Assembly (NCBI GenBank): GCA_020796225.1
Contig: CM036755.1
Span: 45,116,306-45,180,305 of the forward strand
Source of the DNA: Arion vulgaris
Lineage: Eukaryota > Mollusca > Gastropoda > Stylommatophora > Arionidae
DNA length: 64,000 bases
Direction of reading: 5' to 3'
Positions 11,463 through 23,500 of the stretch are shown piece after piece (within the stretch, counting starts at the first letter, position 1; each line of letters begins with the position of its first letter). The notes under the pieces were generated by a model, which was not told the DNA's origin, did no database searches, and saw nothing but the letters and a program-made list of their open reading frames with translations. A program made the translations under genes and the position numbers.

Positions 11463-11944
11463 GATCGCATAAATTGGAATGACAATAACGTGACTGCTCT
11501 CAGAAGACTGTAGTCTGGTCACAAGAAGTAGATGGTACCTCAACACAAGAAGAAGATTCTGTAAACATCTGATGCAAATTTGAAACTGCTAAAGTAGGAT
11601 GCTATTGACCTGATCTGTTGAAGAACACTGGGATCAACCAAAGGCATGGAATGAGACCTCCGTACTCCAAGACAATATACCTCCTAGGGTCATGAAAGAT
11701 AATCTGAGGAGAAAAACAAAACAAAAATGAGATATATCAACCAAACCTACTTTCTATTTCTTCTTCTATATCTTCTGTGTTCGCCAGCAATGAATTCAGG
11801 TGTAGTCAGGGTGCCTGGTATGGCGATTCTGACTGATTTTTGCGTGAAGGTCTACTTATATTTTGATTGGGTTCCCTCGCATACAGACGGGCCTTCTTCG
11901 ACTTCAGAGGTACTTGAAGTTTAGATCCGCAACTTGCCAGTGTG

Positions 11945-12140
11945 TCACCGGGGCCCGCAAGGGAAGCAAAGAATAGAAACACTGCAACCTACAAGGCATG
12001 TCGTATGAGACAACTGAGGTAGTGGTCTGGGAAACTACCTATTAAATAAAAAGTGTCGCAGACATAGAATGTGCTGGCCTATTTGTAGACACATAACTAA
12101 CCAGTGATCTGAACCCAGCCTACTACCAAGTGTGACCATG
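11945..12140 (+). mobile_element. Dispersed repeat H
   Basis: Hallmark GCATGTCGTATGAGACAAC with a truncated body. Confidence 0.6.
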
Positions 12141-12288
12141 TTCAACATTTGTTTTCTATTCCTGACAATATCAATATTTCATATGAATCATCATATGACA
12201 TGTAGATATATGACAATATGCTAGTTTCATTATGAGAACAACATGGATACAATACTGTGTCACATATCTAGTCATATACGTTTAGGAG

Positions 12289-12724
12289 TCTCTGTGGCGT
12301 AGAGGTTAGGTGCTTGCCTCTCGTACCAAAGGTACTCGGTTCCACTCCTTGTGAAGCCATAGGGATATTTTACCAGAGATCTATGATCTCATTGTAGGTG
12401 AGATCAGGTTTCTAGTCCTATCGGAGACATATAATAAAACGGAGGTTCCCTGTTAAAGTAGAGCACTTATAAGAGCCCTTGGCAGTTCAAAACTAAGAAG
12501 AGAAGGCTGGAAAGCTGCTGCCCAGGCAAAATTCATTAGAAAGATTAAAAATAAAATTTCTATAAAATATTTTTTCACCAACTTCTAAATTACATTGGGA
12601 CCCTTGCAGGTGCTGTGAAGATTGTGCACTTCCACTGAGATCTTCCTGTGTAAGAAAGAGATGGGAGCAAACATGGTTACTCAGCAAAGTGCAATAATGA
12701 TGGTCCAATCAATCAATCAATCAG
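12289..12724 (+). mobile_element. tRNA-derived SINE S2, full-length
   Basis: The head has TGGCGTAGAGG (box A) and CGGTTCCACTCC (box B like). It is followed by a 350-bp body and a (CAAT)n tail. Copies: 10420-10790 and 47775-48205, both minus. Confidence 0.7.
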
Positions 12725-13035
12725 TATACAATAACCCAAATGATAGCAGCAGAAAGTTGAGGTATATATGTAAATATATTTAATAATAATAATTCCTCTT
12801 GTACCGTTATACTTACGAAGGACCTGCAAGCAATTTCTACCCCGCATCTCACACTAGGTAATGTCATCTTTTTCATGAACATGACCGATATTTTCACCTC
12901 TCTCAGCAAAGTTGTTTCATGTCTCCAGGTTTCTCTCTTTCTTGAACCCTTGCATCCCACTTCAATACCGCTTTGATATTCATTGATCACTTCTTCTCAA
13001 GGTGTGTCCAACATATCTCCATCTTCTCCTTCTTT
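12725..13035 (-). mobile_element. LINE tail fragment, family L5
   Basis: Decayed ORF2 C-terminus; same family as 24826-25440. It abuts the S2 tail. Confidence 0.55.
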
Positions 13036-13628
13036 TAACAGTTGTTACTAGTGATTAAACAGATATATATATATTCACGGCCTCCTGTTAGTCTGAAAAG
13101 ACAATTGACGTCCATGAAGAAATTCTGATGATTGTCTTATATTGTCTGGTTTGATTTACGTCAGTGAGTTGTAACAAAGCATTCCGAATCAAATTCACAT
13201 CTCACAGTGTCGCTTCAAGCAATAAACACAGTAGTTCAGTGACAAAATCGGATCCTACAAGTCCAAACAGGAGGGACACTGGGCTAGCAACCACACCCAG
13301 AAGCAAGTACAAGGTCGCAACAGATCACCCGCCTTTTTGTCATGTTAGCGAGGTAATCTTCCTAACTAGGCTGTTCCCTGCATCCTTCTTCCCCTCCTCC
13401 ATCTTCTTATTTTTTTTGTCATACTGTTACCAGGTTGTTGGTCAGTGTCGTAGTTTTCTGTTTTTGTCTTTCTTTGCTCTATAGTGACTTGGGTTATAGT
13501 TATTTTTGCTTTTGGACAGGATTCTGCTATGCCTTCTAACCATCTTTTTCATGGTCTTCCTTTTGCCTTCTTTCCTGATGTTCTGTACCTCCGCCATCAC
13601 ACCACCAAAACATAAAAAACATTACAAA

Positions 13629-14225
13629 CAGGGGCAGCTCTTCATTAAAGGCCAGTGGGGCCAGGTCCCAGCAAATATAATGTGTAACATGTATTTATTA
13701 TTTTCTAAATTATTTGTTTAAATTATTGCTTATAACATGATACTGATTAGCTTTACAAGTTGAATATATAACATGAAAATAAAACATACAGTCTGATCTA
13801 TGTACGACAATGTACGTTCTAGTGAAGAAGGGATAACTTTCCGGAACAGACAAATAATTGTAATTACTAAAATCCTTCCTTTCGTTCACTTGAAATAGTG
13901 TCTATACATTCAATGTTGTCTCTTATATAAACTTCACTGTCTTTTGTAGCTGACACAGAGAGTCGTGTAGTTTTCTGTCGGTGTTGTTTCACTAGGCCAG
14001 TGAGTTTGCCTCAGTATTTCATATTCAGGGTAATCTTGAAGTATGTGCTCTGCGGTCTGATGTGCCTGTCCACATGGCTGAATTGCCAATCTTGAATTTG
14101 TATACATGTGGCTGCGGAGTTGATGTGTCCTGTTAAATACTAAAATATAACTTAACCCAAAACCATTATTTTTCTTCAAATATTTCTCTGGCCCCACCAA
14201 CAAAAATGATCACGAGCCACCACTG
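13629..14225. mobile_element. hAT-like element, 597 bp, with 8-bp TSD
   Basis: Flanked by ATTACAAA at 13621-13628 and 14226-14233. Termini CAGGGGCAGCTC and, complemented, CAGTGGTGGCTCGTGA resemble the shorter MITEs at 20459 and 26703. A LINE tail lies inside it. Confidence 0.75.
13925..14160 (-). mobile_element. LINE ORF2 C-terminal fragment nested in the hAT element
   Basis: Encodes a cysteine/histidine-containing tail with PCGQAHQTAEHILQD, a motif common after the reverse transcriptase in several LINE clades. Short and not functional alone. Confidence 0.65.
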
Positions 14226-14324
14226 ATTACAAACATTGAATACATGACTACTGCTTCAAATAAATAAGCAACTTACATCATTGTAGCTCCCATATAAAAA
14301 TACAGACAAACACAATATTCTTAC

Positions 14325-14527
14325 CTGTAACATCTGACCTTCTGTTACTCTCTTCAAAGGCTCTGATTGGTGCACCTCCAAAATCTATAAGATCATCCTC
14401 AAACTGTCCATCATCATCTTGAGTGGTGGACAAAACATCTTCAGGTCTCTCAGATTCTTCTAGTGTCTCAAATGGTGTATGAGGTGTTGATTTAGAGCCT
14501 CCTTCATCCGTAGAAAATAAACCGATA
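14325..14527 (-). CDS. MAP7-family downstream exon (acidic tail)
   Basis: A 203-bp exon has acceptor GTCCTCAG and donor GTAAGA. It completes the split codon left by B2, reads [19 protein letters not shown], and continues through an acidic stretch to [19 protein letters not shown] and RRSDVT, leaving in phase 1. Composition, phase, strand and splice signals all fit, but no motif here is diagnostic for MAP7, so membership is inferred. No following exon with a phase-1 entry and a stop could be identified below 14325. Confidence 0.65.
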
Positions 14528-17500
14528 CTGAGGACAAGAGAACAACAGTTAGAGATGTGATAATAAGCCTTTTGAAGGAAATCATTTCTGGATGACCTAT
14601 CCCTGTTGTTTGGGGGATCATCTAATCATCAAGAGCAGAAGACAAACTAGAGAACCAACTTAGAATACTATATAACGTTAACCCCTTGCACTTTGAGCCG
14701 ATATACTGGTTCACATACATTTTTAAGATGGCGCAAAGTCAGTAGAATAGCTAATTCAGTATCATCATCAAAAAGCTTGTCCTGAGCAGAACTTTGCCAC
14801 TCTAACAGTCCTCCGGAATTTATCTCTCTCATAGGTCAGATGTCCCACCTCTGCAGGCGTCATGTTCAAACCATCGGTTACATCCTGAATCCATCTCCTC
14901 CGTGGTCTTCCTCTTTTCTCTTTTTGGTATGCCTCCTTCTATGATGGTACTCTCCAGCCCTTCATGTCTTTTTATATGTCCAAAATATCTCAATTTTCTC
15001 ATTCTTATTTGTAGCATCAGTCAGTTTTCTTTGATTTTAAGTTCTTTCTGGATAGATCTATTTGTTCTCTTCTCTGTCCATGATATATGGAGAACTCTTC
15101 TATAACACTTATATTCAAAAGCACATATATGCTTTTCCACTGTTTTATTAAATGTCCATGCTTCACACCCATACGTTGCCACTGGAATATGCATGCTCTT
15201 AGTATTCTGATCTTTGTTTTCTTATCAGTTCCGTTCCATACTGTTTTGAGTTATTTAATTATGTTGTAAAGCCATGTTTGTTCTTCTTTTAATTTCCTTC
15301 ATCCCATTTCCATCTGCTGTTAGCAGTGAACCAAGATATTCAAAACTGTTTACATTTTCTACTTTCTGTCCATTGATAAAAATATCTTTTGTCATGTTCG
15401 TTTTATCTGTTGTCATTATTTTTGTTTTTGTCCCATTGAGATATAGATTTTGTTTTTCACTTTTATCTTTCACTTCTCCTAATAATTTCTCAATCCCTTT
15501 ATGTGATACATACATTCAGTATACATTTCAACATAAATGTGTCGAGATCTAAAACAAAAAAATGACCGACTGAAAAGGTTAACATGACAATACAAAAGTG
15601 GTTTGCTTCGGTTTGAAATATCTTTATTGCACTCCGGATATGTCCATATAGGTGCTCTGATCTCTTTCGCAATATCTCCAACAGGGTCCAGCGACTAACT
15701 GTACCAGTTCGATGTTGATTGATGAGCCTACTTATACTTCTGTTGTGCTGTTCTTTTCTGGACACTCTAATCTGAAATCCACACTCTTGCAAACTGCCAC
15801 CACCGCAACCACTACGTGCTGCCACTACTACGCTACTATACTCTGCTACTACAGCTACTACCTACACTGCTCTACTACAGCTACTACTACAACTTCTACT
15901 ACTACAGCTACTACTACAGCTACTACTACTGCTACTACAGCTCCTACTAATACAGCTACAGCTACTACTACTACTACAGCTACTACTACTGATACTACTA
16001 CTAACATTAAACACAGCTTAAAATTAACTTACACACAACTTAATAAATGAATCATGTTGATATGATAGTAAACCACTTACAATCCAACTTTAGTACAGCA
16101 AGAAAGATATAATGACGTTCCTTACTGTTCGAACAAAACCAAAATAGTTACTGACACCCCCCCTAGACACACCCACTCTCAAAAATGCACAGTCGCCAAC
16201 ACGCACATCAGCAAAATTCCATTCATCCCCTCCTCCTTTCTTCTAATTATAACCATGATGAAGCTCAGTGAGAACGTTGGGGCCTAATACTGACCACACA
16301 GAGAGCCAGTCGTTAGCGGTTAGTAAACAAAACCCATCTAAAAGCAACAGTTAGTGGTATTAACGTGTTGATCGTTCAAGACAAGAGTCAATATTTGAAG
16401 AGCTTGGGACGTGGGGCTGAAATGTGTAGATAGTTAAACATGACCAACATAGAGAACTCATTTCTCGAGTAAATTATTCAAATAGTTGCCAGGGAGGGGG
16501 TGTCGAGGGTTTACCACCACGAGAGGGCGGAGCTTAATGAACGGAGCTGAAGGAAGCCGGTCCATATATTAATTTGGTGGAAAAAGGGGAAAAGACAGAT
16601 GCAGCTCTAGTGCTCCACTGGGACCGTGAAGGTTTATTAGTAGGAAAGTAAAGCGGTAGTTGCAGCTCTGTATTTCGAAGGTTTACCACCACGAGAAGGT
16701 TGTGGCTTAATGGACGGGGCTGAAGAAAGCCTGCACAGAATTGTAATCTTGATGAAAAGATAGTTGCAGCTCTAGTGCTCCACTGGGACCATGAAGGTTT
16801 ATTAGTAGGAAAAGAAAGAGAACACTTGAAACAACACAAATGAACGCAAAAAATTGTTCACCTGCTGAGATTATTACACAAAGCACGAAATCCGTAGCTC
16901 CCACAAGAATCCAATGGGTCTATGGGACAAAATGCACTCGTGAAATAAAACATGTAGTACGAATCTGTACCAATAACCTTTGGAAAGCAATGCAAACGGC
17001 TTTAATAAGGTATCTACAATCTGAAGATTAATAAGGTATCTACAATCTGGAGATTAATAAGGTATCTACAATCTGGAGATTAATAAGGTATCTACAATCT
17101 GGAGATTAATAAGGTATCTACAATCTGGAGATTAATAAGGTATCTACAATCTGGAGATTAATAAGGTATCTACAATCTGGAGATTAATAAGGTATCTACA
17201 ATCTGGAGATTAATAAGGTATCTACAATCTGGAGATTAATAAGGTATCTACAATCTGGAGATTAATAAGGTATCTACAATCTGGAGATTAATAAGGTATC
17301 TACAATCTGGAGATTAATAAGGTATCTACAATCTGGAGATTAATAAGGTATCTACAATCTGGAGATTAATAAGGTATCTACAATCTGGAGATTAATAAGG
17401 TATCTACAATCTGGAGATTAATAAGGTATCTACAATCTGGAGATTAATAAGGTATCTACAATCTGGAGATTAATAAGGTATCTACAATCTGGAGATTAAT

Positions 17501-20500
17501 AAGGTATCTACAATCTGGAGATTAATAAGGTATCTACAATCTGGAGATTAATAAGGTATCTACAATCTGGAGATTAATAAGGTATCTACAATCTGGAGAT
17601 TAATAAGGTATCTACAATCTGGAGATTAATAAGGTATCTACAATCTGGAGATTAATAAGGTATCTACAATCTGGAGATTAATAAGGTATCTACAATCTGG
17701 AGATTAATAAGGTATCTACAATCTGGAGATTAATAAGGTATCTACAATCTGGAGATTAATAAGGTATCTACAATCTGGAGATTAATAAGGTATCTACAAT
17801 CTGGAGATTAATAAGGTATCTACAATCTGGAGATTAATAAGGTATCTACAATCTGGAGATTAATAAGGTATCTACAATCTGGAGATTAATAAGGTATCTA
17901 CAATCTGGAGATTAATAAGGTATCTACAATCTGGAGATTAATAAGGTATCTACAATCTGGAGATTAATAAGGTATCTACAATCTGGAGATTAATAAGGTA
18001 TCTACAATCTGGAGATTAATAAGGTATCTACAATCTGGAGATTAATAAGGTATCTACAATCTGGAGATTAATAAGGTATCTACAATCTGGAGATTAATAA
18101 GGTATCTACAATCTGGAGATTAATAAGGTATCTACAATCTGGAGATTAATAAGGTATCTACAATCTGGAGATTAATAAGGTATCTACAATCTGGAGATTA
18201 ATAAGGTATCTACAATCTGGAGATTAATAAGGTATCTACAATCTGGAGATTAATAAGGTATCTACAATCTGGAGATTAATAAGGAGAGAAAGTAGCGATG
18301 GATTGGAAACACCCCTAGAAAACAATCCAGATGTCTTCATCACCTTTGTCCCAGGTCATTCTAGTGTGAATGGCAATGAGAGAGCAGATGCACTGTGGAG
18401 AAAAGATGCGGTCGAGAATGGGCCTTCTATGGACAAAAGCGACATCATCAATGCTCTAAGAGAAAACATACGCTCTGAAGATTTCAAAGAAGATAAAGGG
18501 TATTCTCATCCGGTTGCGCAAGTGTGCATACTGATAAGTGCGGCAAGATGGGAAAACCATGAGAGAAACCCCAGTAGATACATCAACCAGCACAGAACGG
18601 GAGTTGTTAGTCTAATAAAGACATGTTTATAACAAGATCGACGCAATAATGGATATGTCCGAGTGATTCGATGTGAATGTCGATGTGAATGTCCGATGTG
18701 TGAATGTCCGATGTGTGATGAGATGGCACTTACATGAGCAATCAGAAAACAACAAAACTAGATATACACTTGACTGGAACCCACAAGGCGAGAGAGGGGG
18801 TGAGAGACCAAACATTACTTGGTGAAGAATTGTGTGGAAGAGAAGGTAAAGAGAGAGCGGGTTCTGGTGAGTACAACTGAAGAAGACGACCCAAAGTATA
18901 GTTCGATGGAGATCGACAGCTGTAATTATATATTTGCACTGAGAACAAGACGTTTTTGTAGTTATATATCGTTCCAAAATTCGTGATCACACTAAGGATT
19001 AATTTGTACGAAATCTACCAGATGGATAAAAGTAATTTTTTTGCGAGCAGTCTTATATATCTCACGACCTTACGAATACATGTTTAACTAATTAGTAGGT
19101 AGATTGGTTGATGCAAAAACGTTTTTTTGACTGGCACTGATTTGCATGTGGAACACGGAAATGCTTAGTTATAGACAAACTTGACAATCGTACTGTAAAA
19201 TTTCGACAAGTATACCATATCAACATCGTTGCAATTTTAGTAATAACATATAATAAAAATCCTACAGAACTAAAGGTTTGGGCGGGCAAAATATACTTTT
19301 GGAAGGTCGTCACTGTTACCTATATAAAAATGTAAAAAAATCAAGAATTTATGTCAAGTGGATGATTTTATATCGGTCGTTAACGATGATCACGAATTTT
19401 GGAACGAACTATAGTAATACTACTTCATATTCTTCGAACGATCCATATCGATCACTTGTTAACCACTCTGTGTGATTTGTATGTGATCTGAGCCTAAGAG
19501 CGAGTGTACATTGTGCTAGTTATACGCCTATAAGTAGGTCAGCACATCTGATTTCTGCGATGCTTTTATTTACTAGGTAGTTTCCTAAACCCCTTACCAC
19601 AGTCGTCCCTTACGACATGCCTTGTAGGTCGCAGTGTTAATATACTTTGCTCCCCTTGAGAGCCCTGACAAGACACAGGAGGCTGTTAGTAATTTAGTAG
19701 AGCGAACAAAGAATAAGAAACACAAGAGATGAACACACATGAACGTACTAACTTACTAACTGACTAACAGTCAAGAAGTGTTTCAGATCTAGCAGTAAGA
19801 AGAACCGTATCTCACAATAAGCAATCAATAAAATACAAGGTTGTCGCTAACTTCTTGAATGCATTCTTATATAGTGCTATTGTACACACACTCTTCTACA
19901 GATTATATATATATATACACGGGCCGATATCGATCGATCGATCGATCAATACAACGGTGATTGCAGGGATGGGGTGTGTGGTGGTGAGATCCACTGTATG
20001 TCTTTTAATTTGGTCTGTTAGCTACCGAGATAAGGTTATTAAATGTGTCACTAGACGGTCTTTTAAGTGACAAATGATTGACGTAAAATGATAACAGACA
20101 AATCTGGTTGTACTGTTCATGTCATCATCGCCAAATAGCTTGTCCTGAGCAGAACTTTGTCACTTTTACAGTCCTTTAGAATTTCTCTCTCTCTCATAGG
20201 CTAGATGTATCGCCTCTGCAGCCGGCATGCTCCCATCATATCAAATAGCTTGTCCTGAGCAGAACTTTGTTACCTTTACAGTCCTTTGGGATTTCTTTCT
20301 CTCATAGGTCAGATGTATCGCCTCTGCAGCCGGCATGCTCAAACCATCAGTTACACCTTGAATCCATCTTCTCCGTGGTTGTCCTCTTCTCTTTGCTGAG
20401 ATGTCTCCTTCCATGATGGTCTTCTCCAGTCATTGGTGTCTTTTTATATGTCTAAAATCAGAGGCGGCTCGTCACTAAAGGCCAGTGGGGCCGGGCCCTA

Positions 20501-23500
20501 CCAAAAATGTGTAAGGTGTATTTATTATTTTATAAATTAAAAATAACAACCCAAATCAATGATTTTTTCCAAACATATTTCTTTGCCCCACCAGCAAAAA
20601 TGGTCACGAGCCGCCACTGTCTAAAATACTTCAATTTTCTCTTTCTTATTGGTAGCATCAGTCAGTTTTCTTTGATTTTGAGTCCTTTCTGGATATACCT
20701 ATTTGTTCTCTTCTCTGTCCATGATACACAAGGGCTCTTCTGTAACACTTGTTCTGTTTATATCACACAGATATACATTGTATATATATATATATACGAC
20801 CAGAGTAGGACTATTCAGCAGCATTGTGGACACATACAAATAGGTAGTACATATATGGCAAACTGGTCATTCATTGCATTGATCCAGATTAGTGATATCC
20901 AGCATGTTTGTATATTGGGGCACATTTGCCTCATGACTGGGTAGGCGTGGGACTCCATGGGACGATTACAATACTACTACTACTACTACTACTATATTAT
21001 ATTCAGCTCGTTCCGATATACGTTACATAGGGCATGCAAGTCGTACCGATATACGTTACATAGGGCATGTTTGTCATACCGATATACGTTACATAGGGCA
21101 TGCAAGTCGTACCGATATACGTTACATAGGGCATGTTTGTCATACCGATATACGTTACATAGGGCATGCAAGTCGTACCGATATACGTTACATAGGGCAT
21201 GTTTGTCATACCGATATACGTTACATAGGGCATGCAAGTCGTACCGATATACGTTACATAGGGCATGCAAGTCATACCGATATACGTTACATAGGGCATG
21301 TTTGTCATACCGATATACGTTACATAGGGCATGCAAGTCGTACCGATATACGTTACATAGGGCATGCAAGTCATACCGATATACGTTACATAGGGCATGC
21401 AAGTACGCCCGAGTGCTGCCGGGGCCCACAGGGGAGGAAAGAATATGCAGCAATGTCTACCTGCCAGGCATGTCGTAAGAGGCGACTAAGGAGGGTTGGG
21501 GCTGGCTACCTCACCCTGTAGAAAAAATAAGCCAAAAAACTTCAACAAACATGGATAGTACAACAATATGGAATAACTCAACTCAACCATCCGAACCAGG
21601 GGAAGGTTCCCCAACAGGGGGCAAATGACGTATCACCGGGAAAGCCGCAAGGATCCGGGGATGCCGACTAGCCTTCTTTCCTGTCGGAAAATAGCCAGAA
21701 GTGGTTGCTGGAACGTGAGAACGTTGCTGGAGCAGGGAAAACGGCCCAGCTCGCGACAGAGATGAAAAACTACAAGATAGACATTCTGGTAGTCTCGGAG
21801 ACAAGATGGAAAGGAATAGACAAAATTAAACTACACACAGGCGAAATAATGCTGTCCTCGGGGCAAAAAGAAGAAGAGAGCACACACCATAGTAAAGGAG
21901 TTGCCCTCATGCTGTCCAGAGAAGCACAAAAGCATTAATAGAATGGGAAACAATCGGGCCCAGAATAATAACAGCAACATTTAGAACTAACAAAAAGAAA
22001 ATTAACCTAAAGGTCATCCAATGCTACGCGCCAACTAACGATCGGGAACAAGTAGCTAAAGAGAGGTTTTATACCAAAGTACAAAGTATTATGGACAGGA
22101 AGAGAAAAAGGATATTATAATTTTGATTGGGGACTTAAATGCAAAGATAGGAGACGACAATAGCAGTTTCGAAGAGACCATTGGAAATCATGGGCTGGGT
22201 AGAATGAATGAGAATGGGGAAATGTTCGCAAATGTTTGCCTCAAACCAGTTAATCATAGGCGGCAGCATATTTCAGCATAAGAGAGTACACAAGGCCACA
22301 TGGATATCACCAGACCACATAACAGCTAACCAGATAGACCACATATGTATTGATAAGAAATTTAGAACATCATTACAAGACGTTAAAGTGTGCAGAGGTG
22401 CAGACGTGGCATCGGATCACCACCTCCTGTTAAGTAAAATCAGGCTGAAACTTAAAAGATATTCAACAAACCCAAATTATAGAAAGCAGTTCAAAGTAGA
22501 AGAGCTTAGGAACCAGGAAGTAAGAGACAGATTTGCAGTCGCAGTATCAAACAAGTACCAAGCATTGGAACAGCTGGTAGACGATATGAATATTGAGGAA
22601 CATTGGCAACAGATAAAAATATATGGAAGGATACATGCTCAGAGGTTTTGGGAGATAAGGAGCGGAAAAACAAAGATTGGATAACAACAGAAACCCTTAG
22701 TCTGATCAAAGAAAGAAAAAGCAGGAAAGCGGATCTAAACAGATGCAAAACTAAAGGTGCTAAAACCCACAAGGTATATGGGGAAGCCAACAAAAAGGTT
22801 AAACAAAACATAAGAAGGGATAAAATAAAATATATAGAGGAGTTGGCAGGAGAAGCAGAAGAAGCAGCAGAAAAAAGGAAATATGAGGGACCTGTATAAC
22901 ATCACAAGGAAGTTAACAGGAAAATACAAACAATCAAGTGGCCTTATAAAAGACAAGAGAGGCAAAGTAATTAGCAACACTAAAGAACAAATGGAGAGAT
23001 GGAAAGAACATTTTGAAGAACTGCTTAATATGCCAAAACCGCAGGTCCCACCGGAAATAGAGCCAGCTGAAGAGGAGCTACAAATTAATTGTGAAAGACC
23101 AAGTGAAGAAGAAATAATGAAGGCCATAGAAAATTTAAAGGATAGGAAAGCAGCAGGGCCAGACAACATTCCAGCAGAGGCCATTAAGGCAGATAAAGAT
23201 ACCTCAACAGAGCTACTATACAAATTACTAGGAAGATATGGGAGAGAGAAGAGATACCAGTAGAGTGGAAAGAAGGTCACTTGGTAAAACTGCCAAAGAA
23301 AGGAGACATGCAAGAATGTACGAACTATAGAGGGATAATGCTACTATCAGTGCCAGGCAAATTATTAAACAGGATTATACTCGATAGACTTAAAGAGGCC
23401 ATAGATAAACAACTGAGAGAAGAACAAGCAGGGTTCCGTGGGAATATAGATCCTGCACAGACCAGATAGCTACACTGCGCATTATAGTGGAGCAAAGCTT

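Noticed and set aside
13164..13721. Two consecutive plus-strand ORFs as a gene
   Set aside because: Low-complexity hydrophobic and polar mix, no motifs, no splice logic, and the second runs into a hAT element.
15712..16050. Thr-rich protein
   Set aside because: Read-through of an ACT-type trinucleotide repeat.
18303..18632. Host RNase H gene
   Set aside because: Flanks and tail match LINE family L8 found at several other sites; it is 5' truncated and array-split.
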